Assembly (NCBI GenBank): GCA_023384415.1 | Contig: JAHDWJ010000025.1 | Location: forward strand, 26,647-90,646 | Origin: Anaerolineae bacterium | GTDB taxonomy: Bacteria > Chloroflexota > Anaerolineae > Promineifilales > Promineifilaceae | Reading direction: 5' to 3' | Length of the DNA: 64,000 bases | Part shown: positions 1-8,603 of the stretch, piece after piece | How positions within the stretch are numbered: the stretch's first letter is position 1 | Layout: every line of letters begins with the position of its first letter | Made by a program: the position numbers and the translations under genes | Notes under the pieces: generated by a model | Told to the model about the DNA's origin: nothing | Databases searched by the model: none | The model's input: only the letters and a program-made list of their open reading frames with translations

Positions 1-891
1 AACGGCTAACTGGATGGCGGCCGCGGAGCCATCTATGCTCTGTTCAGGGGTGGTGTTATGCAAAGAAACAAATTCACCCGTCGCTAACACCTGGGCCAGC
101 ACCGGGTGGGTGAGTGGCACCCGTTCGTGGGGAGTGTGATCATCGCTGCCCCGGTGGGCCAGCAGGCGCAAATAACGTTCCTTCGTTTCCTTATCTTCGC
201 TGATGAGGCCAATTGAACCGGCATCTGCTTTGGTCAACTGAATAGCCCAATCCAACGCCTGCCCTAATACCCGGTGCAAATCAAGTGATTTATTTAATTC
301 CTGGTCAATCAGTTGGAACAGGCTAAGCTCATCTACGCGCCGGGCCAGAGCCTGGTCTGTCCGTTGGAAGAGGCGGGCATTATCTATGGCCATGGCGGCC
401 TGGTTGGTAAAAGCGACCAGCAAATCCAGGTCGGGCTGGGAGAACACCCCGGTGAAGAGGCGATTATCTACATAGACGGCCCCAATGACGCGGCCGCGTG
501 CCCGCAGCGGGGCACACATAATCGAGCGTAATTGATACCCTACGACACTCTGATTGCCGGCAAAGCGATCATCTTCCTGGGCGTTATTGGTGACAATGGG
601 GCTGCCCGTTGTGGCTGCACGAGTAATCACCGTGCGGCTAATCTCCATCGAGCTGCCATCCAATGTTTTTTGGTCCACATTTCGGGCGGCTACCGGGTTC
701 AACGCTCCGGTCAGTTCATCATAGAGCATCATAAAACCCCGTTCCGCCCCGGTCAGTTGGATAATCGAATCCATAATCTGGTTGAGCAGTTCACCTAAAT
801 CTAAGGTGGTTCCCAGCCGGGTACTTAACTCATATAATGCCCCCAGGCGATCTTGTTGTTTGGGGTTAGCCTGTTGTTCCATCATTTTCAT
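1..891 (-). CDS. GAF-domain sensor protein, N-terminal part (runs off the left edge)
   Basis: Reading the minus strand from the ATG at 891 gives an uninterrupted frame to base 1 (297 codons seen). It begins M-K-M-M-E-Q-Q and holds one complete GAF domain (about residues 15-175: LGTTLDLGELL, GAERGFMMLYD, then APLRARGRVIGAVYVDN and QAAMAIDNARLF) and the start of a second (DLHRVLGQALDWAIQLTKADAGSIGLI). GAF domains bind small ligands or mediate dimerisation; the output domain lies outside the window, so the role is unknown. The start at 891 is preferred because an AAAAGG ribosome site lies about 3-9 bases upstream on this strand; ATGs at 885 and 882 are alternatives. The start lies inside the 3' end of the endonuclease III gene (26-base overlap), so the two are probably translationally coupled. 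Confidence 0.85.
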   Translation of the reverse strand, partial: MKMMEQQANPKQQDRLGALYELSTRLGTTLDLGELLNQIMDSIIQLTGAERGFMMLYDELTGALNPVAARNVDQKTLDGSSMEISRTVITRAATTGSPIVTNNAQEDDRFAGNQSVVGYQLRSIMCAPLRARGRVIGAVYVDNRLFTGVFSQPDLDLLVAFTNQAAMAIDNARLFQRTDQALARRVDELSLFQLIDQELNKSLDLHRVLGQALDWAIQLTKADAGSIGLISEDKETKERYLRLLAHRGSDDHTPHERVPLTHPVLAQVLATGEFVSLHNTTPEQSIDGSAAAIQLAV

Positions 892-1564
892 TACCTTTTC
901 GATAATCACAAATTTCTGCTAACACACATTCAGCACAGCGCGGCCGCCGCGCCTGACACACCTCACGCCCATGCCGAATAAGGTTCAGATGCAGCGGATA
1001 AAAAGTTGCCGGAGTACCCACATTTTCCAACAATAGGTGAGCTTTGTCAGCCGTGACTTTCGGGCCAATAAGACCAACCCTTTGGCTAATACGATAAACA
1101 TGGGTATCTACGGGGAAGGCAGGTCGGTTAAAAGCAAAGAGCAAAACAATCGCCGCTGTTTTTGGCCCTACACCCTCAATACTGGTAAGCCACGCTTTAG
1201 CCTCCGCCAGCGGCAGCTCAGCCAGGAAATCCAAAGAGATTGTACCACGCCGCGCCCATATCGTGCCTAAAGCGGCCTGAATACGTGGCCCTTTCTGGTT
1301 AGCCAACCCCGCCGACCGGATGATATAAATGAGTTCATCCGGATCAGCAGCCATAACCGCCTCCCAATTAGGAAAATGACGACGTAAAGCAGCAAACCCT
1401 TTATCTCGGTTTATGTCAGAAGTAGCTTGAGATAGGATAGTGTTAACCAATTCAGCCACCGGGTCAAGGCCCGGCTGCCAGATGGGTTCACCATAAACGG
1501 AGCAAAGAAGTTGATATACCTGACTTAATTTTTTGGCCGTGGCGTCATCTGCGGTTGGGTACAT
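866..1564 (-). CDS. nth: Endonuclease III-like DNA glycosylase/AP lyase
   Basis: 232 residues, usual length for the family. It carries the helix-hairpin-helix/GPD core: IEGVGPKTA with the catalytic Lys, then PVDTHVYR with the catalytic Asp about 18 residues on. At the C terminus is the 4Fe-4S loop C-x6-C-x2-C-x5-C (CQARRPRCAECVLAEIC). The family removes oxidised pyrimidines from DNA and cleaves the abasic site (base excision repair). The ATG at 1564 is chosen over an in-frame TTG at 1570 because a TATAAT box lies immediately upstream (1571-1576), suggesting a leaderless message. The 3' end overlaps the start of the GAF gene. Family assignment is secure; exact substrate preference is not visible. 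Confidence 0.92.
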   Translation of the reverse strand: MYPTADDATAKKLSQVYQLLCSVYGEPIWQPGLDPVAELVNTILSQATSDINRDKGFAALRRHFPNWEAVMAADPDELIYIIRSAGLANQKGPRIQAALGTIWARRGTISLDFLAELPLAEAKAWLTSIEGVGPKTAAIVLLFAFNRPAFPVDTHVYRISQRVGLIGPKVTADKAHLLLENVGTPATFYPLHLNLIRHGREVCQARRPRCAECVLAEICDYRKGNENDGTTG

Positions 1565-1570
1565 AAACAA

Positions 1571-1599
1571 ATTATAATCATTCCTGCCCCTGGCGTCAG
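1571..1599 (-). promoter_or_regulatory. Predicted leaderless promoter of the nth-GAF pair
   Basis: On the minus strand CTGACG (1599-1594) is followed after 17 bases by a perfect TATAAT (1576-1571). The ATG at 1564 is only six bases beyond the -10 box, so transcription should begin at or next to the start codon. This is a prediction from consensus matching only. Confidence 0.5.
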
Positions 1600-1736
1600 T
1601 AATCCAGGCGTGAACTTCGGCAGCGTAAGGTGTAACAAATACCGGGTCTAGTCAGTTTAATCACACATTACGCATCATTTATCAGCCTAAAATCGTAACT
1701 TCTCTCGACAGATAGTGTTTTAGCGTACAGTTCGCC

Positions 1737-1764
1737 TTGACAAACAGGCTATTCCTCTTAAAAT
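1737..1764 (+). promoter_or_regulatory. Predicted promoter of acpP
   Basis: A perfect -35 box TTGACA (1737-1742), a 16-base spacer and TAAAAT (1759-1764, 5 of 6 matches to TATAAT) stand 66 bases before the acpP start. This is one of the strongest sigma-70-type matches in the window, fitting a highly expressed gene. Confidence 0.6.
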
Positions 1765-1830
1765 TGCCCTGTTCAACTGCCTGAACTATATAAACATGGC
1801 AAAACCCAAACTGTCCCTGGAGGATTTTCA

Positions 1831-2067
1831 ATGAGCGATGTACAAGAACGTATCACCAAAATTATTGTGGACTTATTAGGCGTCGAAGAGAACCAGGTTG
1901 TCCCAGCGGCCCGCTTCCGTGAAGATTTGGAAGCAGATTCCCTGGACCTGGTGGAATTGATCATGGCTTTCGAAGAAGAGTTTGCCAGTGAGATTTCAGA
2001 CGAAGAAGCGCAAAGTATCACCACTGTTGGTGAAGCAATTGCTTATATTGAAGCAAGATCGGGCTGA
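1831..2067 (+). CDS. acpP: Acyl carrier protein
   Basis: 78 residues, very acidic, typical ACP length. The phosphopantetheine attachment site is Ser37 in the motif [15 protein letters not shown] carries growing acyl chains as thioesters during fatty-acid synthesis in the cytoplasm. A strong GGAGG ribosome site (1819-1823) precedes the ATG by seven bases, a consensus-like promoter lies upstream and a hairpin terminator follows, so it appears to be a single-gene unit. No fab genes are adjacent, unlike the fabD-fabG-acpP order common elsewhere. Confidence 0.96.
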   Translation: MSDVQERITKIIVDLLGVEENQVVPAARFREDLEADSLDLVELIMAFEEEFASEISDEEAQSITTVGEAIAYIEARSG

Positions 2068-2110
2068 TTTATTCGTTAAGCACCCACAATCGGAGATTAG
2101 CAACGAAAAA

Positions 2111-2136
2111 GACGGTGCCTGGCACCGTCTTTTTTG
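2111..2136 (+). terminator. Intrinsic terminator after acpP
   Basis: GACGGTG (2111-2117) pairs with CACCGTC (2123-2129) around a CCTGG loop; a run of seven T residues follows directly. The stem sits 44 bases after the acpP stop. Confidence 0.85.
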
Positions 2137-2189
2137 TTTGCCCATAGGCAAGTTGCAAGTAGGTGAGTTTGAGGATATGTGGTGTAACT

Positions 2190-2822
2190 TTACTTCGCAA
2201 CTCTGCCTCTCTGCCATTCTGCCCAAAACAGCGCGGCCGCGACCCCATGCCCTACCCCATTTAACCAAAAGCCAGGGCCAAACCCCACCGGTCGGGCCAG
2301 TGCGTTGGCGATAGCTGGTCGCATTTCCAGATAGGCCCAGGTAGGCAGGATGGCCCCAATCAAAGCAATGAAACAGAGCAAGAGCGGAATTGCGGCCGCG
2401 GGCCACCCCTTCACCCCCTGAATCCCTACCGCTACCAGCAGCACCAGGCTTATCCACAGCAACCGCAGCAGCCACTCAGAACGAGGCTCAAAGCGGAGCG
2501 CATCCAGCGAAGGAAACGCCAACCAGGCCACCAGCACGGCCAAACCCCGCACCGCCCTGGTTTGCCAGCGACGAGGCCAACCAGCCGTCAGCATAGCCAC
2601 CATTAGTCCCAGGGTAATCGGGGGCAAATAAAACAGATCTCGCCCGGCGCTGACTTGCCCCCCTCGGACTTCCGGCAAAAATTTGACCCACTCCCCCATC
2701 TCCAGGCCAATGAGCTGTAAACCGGCGGCCGGTCCAGGCAGCCAGATCAGCCAATACCCCAGGAGAACAGCCGTCAGGCTTAAATGCAGGAGCATTCGCC
2801 CACGCGAAGAAAAAGAATCCAT
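2190..2822 (-). CDS. Integral membrane protein of unknown function
   Basis: 210 residues with about six hydrophobic segments (starting near LHLSLTAVLLGYWLIW, LPPITLGLMVAMLTAGW, VRGLAVLVAWLAF, LLRLLWISLVLLVAVG, AIPLLLCFIALIGAIL and NGVGHGVAAALFWAE). I do not recognise the family and see no catalytic motif. The start at 2822 has an AAGGAT ribosome site about eight bases upstream. It converges on acpP and lies downstream of rpoB beyond the rpoB terminator, so it is probably transcribed separately. Two GCGGCCGC octamers lie inside. Overlapping open frames in this stretch lack such coherent composition and look like shadows. Confidence 0.7.
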   Translation of the reverse strand: MDSFSSRGRMLLHLSLTAVLLGYWLIWLPGPAAGLQLIGLEMGEWVKFLPEVRGGQVSAGRDLFYLPPITLGLMVAMLTAGWPRRWQTRAVRGLAVLVAWLAFPSLDALRFEPRSEWLLRLLWISLVLLVAVGIQGVKGWPAAAIPLLLCFIALIGAILPTWAYLEMRPAIANALARPVGFGPGFWLNGVGHGVAAALFWAEWQRGRVAK

Positions 2823-2922
2823 TTACCGTATCCTTGAAAAAATTGAAAACAATAAAACTCTTTGGGAATTCATAAGGCTGCCAGGCCGTGATACCTGATA
2901 CCCTTCGGCAGGCAAGATTACA

Positions 2923-2960
2923 ACAAAAAGGGCGCAGAGAAAACCATTTTCCCTGCGCCC
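2923..2960 (-). terminator. Intrinsic terminator after rpoB
   Basis: On the minus strand GGGCGCAG (2960-2953) pairs with CTGCGCCC (2937-2930) and is followed by CTTTTTGTTG. It lies about 150 bases beyond the rpoB stop, past a MITE-like repeat, and closes rpoB as an independent transcription unit. Confidence 0.75.
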
Positions 2961-2971
2961 TCAACTCGAAA

Positions 2972-3087
2972 CTATACTGCCAACGGTCATAAACTGATAT
3001 TTTCAGTGAGACTGGAGACTCGAGATTAACCAGCCCCCAGTCTCCAGTCTCCAACTGGAATGTCACTTTATGACCACGATGGGTATA
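2972..3087. mobile_element. 116-base MITE-like palindromic repeat, copy 1
   Basis: The same 116-base element recurs at 32588-32703 with three transitions only. Its ends are imperfect inverted repeats (TATACTGCC...GGTCATAAA against TTTATGACC...GGGTATA), and the middle holds a perfect inverted pair, GAGACTGGAGACT and AGTCTCCAGTCTC, so the whole could fold into one long hairpin. GAAAC occurs directly on both sides (2968-2972 and 3088-3092), a possible 5-base target duplication. It has no coding capacity and sits just beyond the 3' end of rpoB. Confidence 0.75.
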
Positions 3088-3107
3088 GAAACTAGAAACT
3101 CATTTCC

Positions 3108-6100
3108 CTACCCCCGGTTCCGAGCCAAATCCATCAACCCGGTACCTACATAGGGGCGGTTCTTCTTATCATCATCCTTGCCAAAACGAATAACATCGCC
3201 ACCTTCCGTCACCGCTTCCACAGCCAGCCCCAGGCTTTGTAACTCCTTCACCAACACCCGGAACGAAGCCGGAATCCCCGGCGACTCAATTGGTTCATCT
3301 TTGACAATAGATTCGTAAGTTTTTACCCGGCCCTGCACATCATCCGATTTAACGGTGAGCAGCTCCTGTAAGGTGTACGCTGCACCATATGCTTCCAACG
3401 CCCACACTTCCATTTCCCCAAACCGCTGTCCCCCAAATTGGGCTTTACCACCCAGGGGCTGCTGTGTCACCAGCGAGTATGGTCCAGTAGAGCGGGCATG
3501 CGCTTTATCTTCGATCAGGTGGGCCAGTTTTAACATATGCAAGACACCGGTTGTCACTGGTTGATGAAACGATTCACCCGTCTTGCCGTCAAACAACTGT
3601 TCTTTACCCAAAATGGGAATAGGTATGCCCGTCGCCAGAGTAATCTGGCTCGCCTTTTCCCACGCTGTTTCCCAACTATCCTCCGTCTGGGGCTGCTGTT
3701 CTGGGGCCAAATCATATTTCTCCACCATCAGATTGGCCCATTCCCGCACACAGGCAGATACAGCATGTGGGTTAAAGTCAGCATATTCCAGGGCGGTAAT
3801 CTCTTCGGGAAAAATAGCCTTAGCATCATATCCCCGGTCTATCAACCACTCTTTAGCCACCGATTGGCGAGCATAAAAATGATCCGTCACCAGCCGTTCG
3901 TGATCATACGGCTTATCAGCCAGCCAGGCAGAGATGAACAGGCGACGCACCTCATCATCATCAGACAGGTTCTGGGCATCATAATTGATCTCTTCCAGCC
4001 AATCCCACGCCCAATGAGTTGCCACATCCCAGGCCCTATCAGTAAGCCAGGCACGAGCCAGTTCAGCCGCGATATCTGATTCATCCGCCCCATCAAAGAC
4101 AGGCGTGACAACACGGAAGCCAAGCCGATTGGCCGCCCAACCCAGATGGGTCTCTAAAACTTGCCCCAGATTCATACGTCCAGGAACACCCATAGGATTA
4201 AGCAGAATGTCTACTGCCCGGCCATCAGGCAGGAAAGGCATATCCTCTTCTGGCACGATCATGGAGATAACCCCTTTGTTACCGTGGCGGCCGGCCATTT
4301 TATCACCCACCGAGATTTTACGTCGTTGGGCAACGCTGACCCGCACCATTGTTTCTACCCCAGCAGGGAGATCTCGATCATGCTGCCGCGTAAACACCTG
4401 CACATCTACCACCTTACCTCGTGCCCCATGGGGCAGCCGCAAACTGGTATCTTTAACCTCACGTGCTTTGTCGCCGAAAATGGCCCGCAATAATTTTTCT
4501 TCTGGGGTCAATTCTTTCTCCCCTTTAGGGGTAATTTTACCAACCAGAATATCATTTTCATTGACATCGGCCCCAACCCGAATGATGCCTCGCTCATCCA
4601 AATCTTTCAAAGCGTCTTCACTAACATTAGGAATATCGTAGGTGATTTCCTCTGGGCCTAATTTGGTGTCACGGGCTTCTACCTCATGTTTTTCAATATG
4701 TACCGAGGTAAAAACATCATCCCGCATGAGCCGCTCATTGAGAATAATGGCGTCTTCATAATTGCCCCCTTCCCAGGAAAGGAAGGCAACCACCACATCT
4801 TGCCCCAGAGCCAATTCGCCAAAGCGGGTTGATGAGCTATCCGCCAGGATGTCATCTTTGCGGACAATTTGCCCTTTGTAAACCACTGGCTGTTGATCCA
4901 CCACCGTACTTTGGTTAGATCGTTTGTATTTACGCAAGGCATAGGTAAGCGGGCCAGAGGCGCCCATCACGACAACGGTATCCCCACTGACACTGATCAC
5001 TTCTCCGTCTTCTTTGGCAATAACCACCTGCCCAGAGTTACGAGCGGCTTGCAGCTCCATCCCGGTGCTGATAATTGGCACATCAGGGCGGATGAGGGGA
5101 ACGGCTTGTCGCTGCATGTTGGAACCCATGAGAGCGCGGTTGGCATCGTCATGCTCCAGGAACGGAATAAGGGAGGCGGACACACCGACAATCTGGCGTG
5201 GAGCTACGTCCATGAAATCTATGCGCTCAACAGCCGAAAAGCGAAACTCCTGATTCCGCCGGGAGGTAAGGCGTTTACCAGAAAATTGCCGTCGCTCATC
5301 CATTTCGGCATTCGCCTGGGCAATGGTGAAATGGTCTTCTTCGTCAGCCGACATGTAAATAATTTCATCGGTGAGGAAGGGGCGTACTTTTACTTCACTG
5401 ATACCGGCCGTTTTGATGGCTTGTAAATCTGCTTCCGTAAGGGCCTGGCCGGCCTCCACCAAAATCTCACCCGTTTCGGGATGGATGATACTATCCAGGG
5501 CATCGCGGCCGAGCAGGTCGGGGCTATCCCCAGGCAGTTGGTTGAGTACGCGACGATACGGGGTTTCGATAAAGCCGTATTTGTTGACGCGGCCGTAAGA
5601 AGCCAACCGCCCAATCAGACCGATGTTTGGCCCTTCTGGGGTTTCAATGGGGCAGATGCGGCCGTAATGACTGTGATGAACGTCACGCACTTCAAATCCG
5701 GCCCGCTCTCGACGCAAACCGCCCGGCCCCAGAGCCGATAAGGTACGTTTGTGGGTCAACTCTGCCAGGGGGTTGGTCTGCTCCATAAATTGGCTTAACT
5801 GGGAGCTGCCGAAAAATTCACGCACGGCCGCAACCACCGGGCGAATATTGATCAGGGTAACAGGGGTTACGTTATCACTCTCCCGTATAGACATGCGCTC
5901 TTTGACCACTCGCTCCATACGACGCAGCCCAACGCGCAGCTTGGCCTGGAGCAGTTCACCAACCGTTTTAATACGCCGGTTGCCCAGGTGATCAATATCA
6001 TCTGGTTTTTCTTGACCGTTGTTAATCAAGATCATGCGACGTACCAGGTTGACCACATCTTGTTGGGTCAGAGTACGGTGGCTAAGGGGAACGATGTGCT

Positions 6101-7025
6101 GTAAACCAAGTCGTTTGTTTAATTTATAGCGGCCGACGCTGGCAACGTCATAGCGTCGTTTGTCAAACAACTGCTCGATCAAATATTCGCGGGCATTATC
6201 CAGAGTGGGAGGATCGCCGGGGCGCATGCGCTTGTAAAATTCGATGAGGGCCTGCTCTGATTGCGGCCGGTCTTGATCCCACTGCGGCTCTTGTTCAATG
6301 CTGCCGGGGATATACCGGTGTTCCCCGTTGGTATCAATATCAGCAAAAAGGGCCAGAAGCTCTTCATCGGTACCCTGTTTGATTAGCTGGTTGCCCAGAC
6401 CATCGTCTACGGCGGCCAATGCCCGCAGGAACATGGTAACAGGTACCGTCCGTTTGCGGTTAAATTTGACCGTCAGGTAATCTGTTTTGCGGGTTTCAAA
6501 CTCCATCCAGGCCCCGCGGTCGGGAATGAGTTTACCCATAGCCAGGGGGCGGCCCGTGGTACGCTCTTCTTGCACCTCAAAATAAGCCCCAGGGGAGCGA
6601 ATGAGCTGGCTAACGACGACGCGTTCGGTGCCGTTAATGACGAAAGTCCCCGCATTGGTCATCAAGGGGAAGTCACCCATGAAGATGTCTTGCACAATGG
6701 GTTGGTCTTGGTCGTGGCTGTAGAGAAGGGCTTGCACGTTTAAGGGAGCGGCGTAGCTCATATCCCGCTCAACGCACTCTTCGACACTGTATTTTGGCTC
6801 CCCAAACCAATATTTCAGATTAAAATCTTTGACTTTGGGTAGGGTGGATGGGAAATATAGTTCTAAATCGCCATTGAAGCTGATAATGGGGGAGATTTCC
6901 TCAAATAGTTCAGCCAACCCTTCTTTGACGAAAAGATCGAAGGAGTCTAGCTGGATGTCAATCAGTTTAGGCAATTCCAGGGGGTCTTTACTACGGGCAT
7001 AGCTTTTAACGGGCAGTCGAGCCAT
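3108..7025 (-). CDS. rpoB: RNA polymerase beta subunit
   Basis: 1,305 residues. Recognisable from [24 protein letters not shown] and [15 protein letters not shown] (the rifampicin-pocket region), [26 protein letters not shown] and the C-terminal [26 protein letters not shown]. It forms the catalytic core of RNA polymerase with beta-prime. About residues 990-1130, just after the HLGWA segment and TPVFDGA, there is an extra Trp-rich insertion of about 130 residues holding three degenerate copies of (A/E)WL-x-D-(R/K)-x2-D starting at about 992, 1033 and 1059. The gene stands alone: a GT4 gene lies upstream and rpoC is not downstream. An AGGTGAT ribosome-site candidate precedes the ATG. No GCGGCCGC octamer occurs in its 3.9 kb. 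Confidence 0.97.
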   Translation of the reverse strand: MARLPVKSYARSKDPLELPKLIDIQLDSFDLFVKEGLAELFEEISPIISFNGDLELYFPSTLPKVKDFNLKYWFGEPKYSVEECVERDMSYAAPLNVQALLYSHDQDQPIVQDIFMGDFPLMTNAGTFVINGTERVVVSQLIRSPGAYFEVQEERTTGRPLAMGKLIPDRGAWMEFETRKTDYLTVKFNRKRTVPVTMFLRALAAVDDGLGNQLIKQGTDEELLALFADIDTNGEHRYIPGSIEQEPQWDQDRPQSEQALIEFYKRMRPGDPPTLDNAREYLIEQLFDKRRYDVASVGRYKLNKRLGLQHIVPLSHRTLTQQDVVNLVRRMILINNGQEKPDDIDHLGNRRIKTVGELLQAKLRVGLRRMERVVKERMSIRESDNVTPVTLINIRPVVAAVREFFGSSQLSQFMEQTNPLAELTHKRTLSALGPGGLRRERAGFEVRDVHHSHYGRICPIETPEGPNIGLIGRLASYGRVNKYGFIETPYRRVLNQLPGDSPDLLGRDALDSIIHPETGEILVEAGQALTEADLQAIKTAGISEVKVRPFLTDEIIYMSADEEDHFTIAQANAEMDERRQFSGKRLTSRRNQEFRFSAVERIDFMDVAPRQIVGVSASLIPFLEHDDANRALMGSNMQRQAVPLIRPDVPIISTGMELQAARNSGQVVIAKEDGEVISVSGDTVVVMGASGPLTYALRKYKRSNQSTVVDQQPVVYKGQIVRKDDILADSSSTRFGELALGQDVVVAFLSWEGGNYEDAIILNERLMRDDVFTSVHIEKHEVEARDTKLGPEEITYDIPNVSEDALKDLDERGIIRVGADVNENDILVGKITPKGEKELTPEEKLLRAIFGDKAREVKDTSLRLPHGARGKVVDVQVFTRQHDRDLPAGVETMVRVSVAQRRKISVGDKMAGRHGNKGVISMIVPEEDMPFLPDGRAVDILLNPMGVPGRMNLGQVLETHLGWAANRLGFRVVTPVFDGADESDIAAELARAWLTDRAWDVATHWAWDWLEEINYDAQNLSDDDEVRRLFISAWLADKPYDHERLVTDHFYARQSVAKEWLIDRGYDAKAIFPEEITALEYADFNPHAVSACVREWANLMVEKYDLAPEQQPQTEDSWETAWEKASQITLATGIPIPILGKEQLFDGKTGESFHQPVTTGVLHMLKLAHLIEDKAHARSTGPYSLVTQQPLGGKAQFGGQRFGEMEVWALEAYGAAYTLQELLTVKSDDVQGRVKTYESIVKDEPIESPGIPASFRVLVKELQSLGLAVEAVTEGGDVIRFGKDDDKKNRPYVGTGLMDLARNRG

Positions 7026-7303
7026 ATGATATCACCTGCTCCCTTGTGGTAGATATGGATCATATCTACGGACAAAAAATAGCAATTCGGCAAAAAGGGG
7101 TGCAACGAGCAAATGTGTTGCACCCCTGAATTAACTCAGTTTCAACCTGGGTTCAGAAAATGTGGATTTCTCCTCTGTTTGGCTTTATACACCGGAAATT
7201 TGAACAGATGTTGGGACTGTTCACAGGGGTTGGCTTGTTTGCTGATTTCCCTCTGAGGAATGGGCCGTACCGTTGTCTATTTCCAGTTGATAAGCGAAAG
7301 AGA
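7026..7303 (-). promoter_or_regulatory. Long 5' leader of rpoB with attenuator-like hairpin
   Basis: The predicted promoter at 7304-7332 places the start point near 7297, giving a leader of about 270 bases. Near its end is a 10-base-pair terminator-type hairpin (7092-7126). A segment ACCCCTG (minus strand, 7230-7224) earlier in the leader is complementary to CAGGGGT (7128-7122) in the first arm of that hairpin, so an alternative antiterminator pairing is possible. No known riboswitch or L10-leader motif is recognised. Confidence 0.4.
7092..7126 (-). terminator. Terminator-type hairpin between the GT4 gene and rpoB
   Basis: On the minus strand GGGGTGCAAC (7126-7117) pairs perfectly with GTTGCACCCC (7106-7097) around a ten-base loop, followed by TTTTT (7096-7092). 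It can end read-through from the M50-HD-GT4 run. Because the predicted rpoB promoter lies upstream of it, it would also act within the rpoB leader. Confidence 0.75.
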
Positions 7304-7332
7304 ATTATAGCGGGTTTGGGTTAGGGCGTCAA
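7304..7332 (-). promoter_or_regulatory. Predicted promoter of rpoB
   Basis: On the minus strand TTGACG (7332-7327) and a perfect TATAAT (7309-7304) are 17 bases apart. The -35 box overlaps the last codons of the GT4 gene (Leu-Thr). This is a strong consensus match and suggests that rpoB is transcribed on its own. Confidence 0.6.
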
Positions 7333-8568
7333 ACGGCGGTAGAGGGCGACGATTTGCTCGCTGGCGGTGTGCCAACTGTAGTGCGCGGCCGCGCGCTGGC
7401 GTAATTGTTGACCTAAAAGGGTGCGATGGGCTGGGTCCTGCACTAACCGCCAGATCGCTTCGGCCAGGGCAGGCACATCGCCTTCCGGCGCGTAGGCCCC
7501 TAAATCCTCCAGATATTCCCGGTGTACCGGCGTATCATAAGCTACGATAGGCTGGGCCATAGCCATATAGTTGAGGAGTTTGCCGCTGCCTTCAGTTTTG
7601 GACATTTTGGCCGAAACAGCAATATCGCCCAAAGAGAGAAACAACGGGGCAGTTTCGTAAGGGACTTTGCCAGTCAGAGTAACGGTATCCGCCACATTAT
7701 AAGCCTGGGCCAGGGTGCGGTACCGCTCTACATGGGGAAACCCCATGATGAGGAAGTGACACTGTCGGCCGCTTTGCTGCAAATAAGCGGCCGCTTCGAT
7801 AAGGTGAGGTGTTCCCTGATAGTCGGCCAACAGGCCCAGGTAAGCAACAATGGGCTGATCGGGGGGGATCCCCAAATGGTATCTCAGGCTTTCCTTATCT
7901 GTTGGGGTGAAGCGGGCCGGATCAAACCGGGTGATGTCTACGCAATCAGGCAGAGGGTGGATATGCTCTGGAGGCACGGTGAACTGCTCCGCCAGCAGCC
8001 GGGAAGAACGGAGCGAGCTGGTGAGTGTGGCCTGAGGTAGGCGGCAGATAAATTTCTCCAGTCGGTGAACAAAGCGGTACGGCAGGCCACCTGGTTTAAG
8101 AAAATTATGGTCTACCATCTCGGCGCTGAGGCTGCCCTGAAAATCAAAAACCAGAGGAACACGCAGGGCACGAGCCAAAAGACCGCCAATTAATGCCCCT
8201 TCGTGCATGTGCCCGTGGATGATGTCTGGACGAATCTGCCAGGCCACGCGCCACGCTTTGAAAAAAAGGTAGAGATCAAAGGCTATTTTATGGCGAGATG
8301 ACCCTACTTCATATTCGGTACGGTAAGGTAATGGAGCGGTACGGCGGATATCCAGACCAGGCACGTCATTGCCTTTGTAGTAGGTGACAATGGTAACGGT
8401 ATGGCCCAGCCTTTGTAAGGCCAGGGTTTCTTCCAGGATGCGAACATGCCCCCCATAGTCAGCGAAGAAGGATGTAGGGGTTACCATCAAGATGCGGAGC
8501 GGGCGCGTTGTCGCGGCCGCAGCCGAACTAGAGGTTGGTTTGGTTTGTTTTTCAGATAAAGAAAGCAT
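7321..8568 (-). CDS. Family 4 glycosyltransferase (GT-B fold)
   Basis: 415 residues. A disordered Ser/Ala start precedes the first Rossmann half (LRILMVTPTSFFADYGGHVRILEE, the glycine-rich acceptor loop of GT4 enzymes). The second half has PIVAYLGLLADYQGTPHLIEAA and the nucleotide-sugar motif around AKMSKTEGSGKLLNYMAMAQPIVAYD, where the E-x7-E pattern of GT4 is partly kept. It probably transfers a sugar to a lipid or exopolysaccharide precursor on the cytoplasmic face; acceptor and donor cannot be told. It follows the HD gene by 35 bases on the same strand, so it is probably the last gene of an M50-HD-GT4 run. Confidence 0.85.
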   Translation of the reverse strand: MLSLSEKQTKPTSSSAAAATTRPLRILMVTPTSFFADYGGHVRILEETLALQRLGHTVTIVTYYKGNDVPGLDIRRTAPLPYRTEYEVGSSRHKIAFDLYLFFKAWRVAWQIRPDIIHGHMHEGALIGGLLARALRVPLVFDFQGSLSAEMVDHNFLKPGGLPYRFVHRLEKFICRLPQATLTSSLRSSRLLAEQFTVPPEHIHPLPDCVDITRFDPARFTPTDKESLRYHLGIPPDQPIVAYLGLLADYQGTPHLIEAAAYLQQSGRQCHFLIMGFPHVERYRTLAQAYNVADTVTLTGKVPYETAPLFLSLGDIAVSAKMSKTEGSGKLLNYMAMAQPIVAYDTPVHREYLEDLGAYAPEGDVPALAEAIWRLVQDPAHRTLLGQQLRQRAAAHYSWHTASEQIVALYRRLTP

Positions 8569-8603
8569 AGTTGGCGGTTAGAAGTTTCTTGGTCTTTCCT
8601 CAC

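Noticed and set aside
1996-3066. Extra open frames on the minus strand overlapping acpP, the membrane protein and the MITE-like repeat
   Set aside because: They overlap a well-supported gene or the repeat, have mixed composition and no family resemblance.
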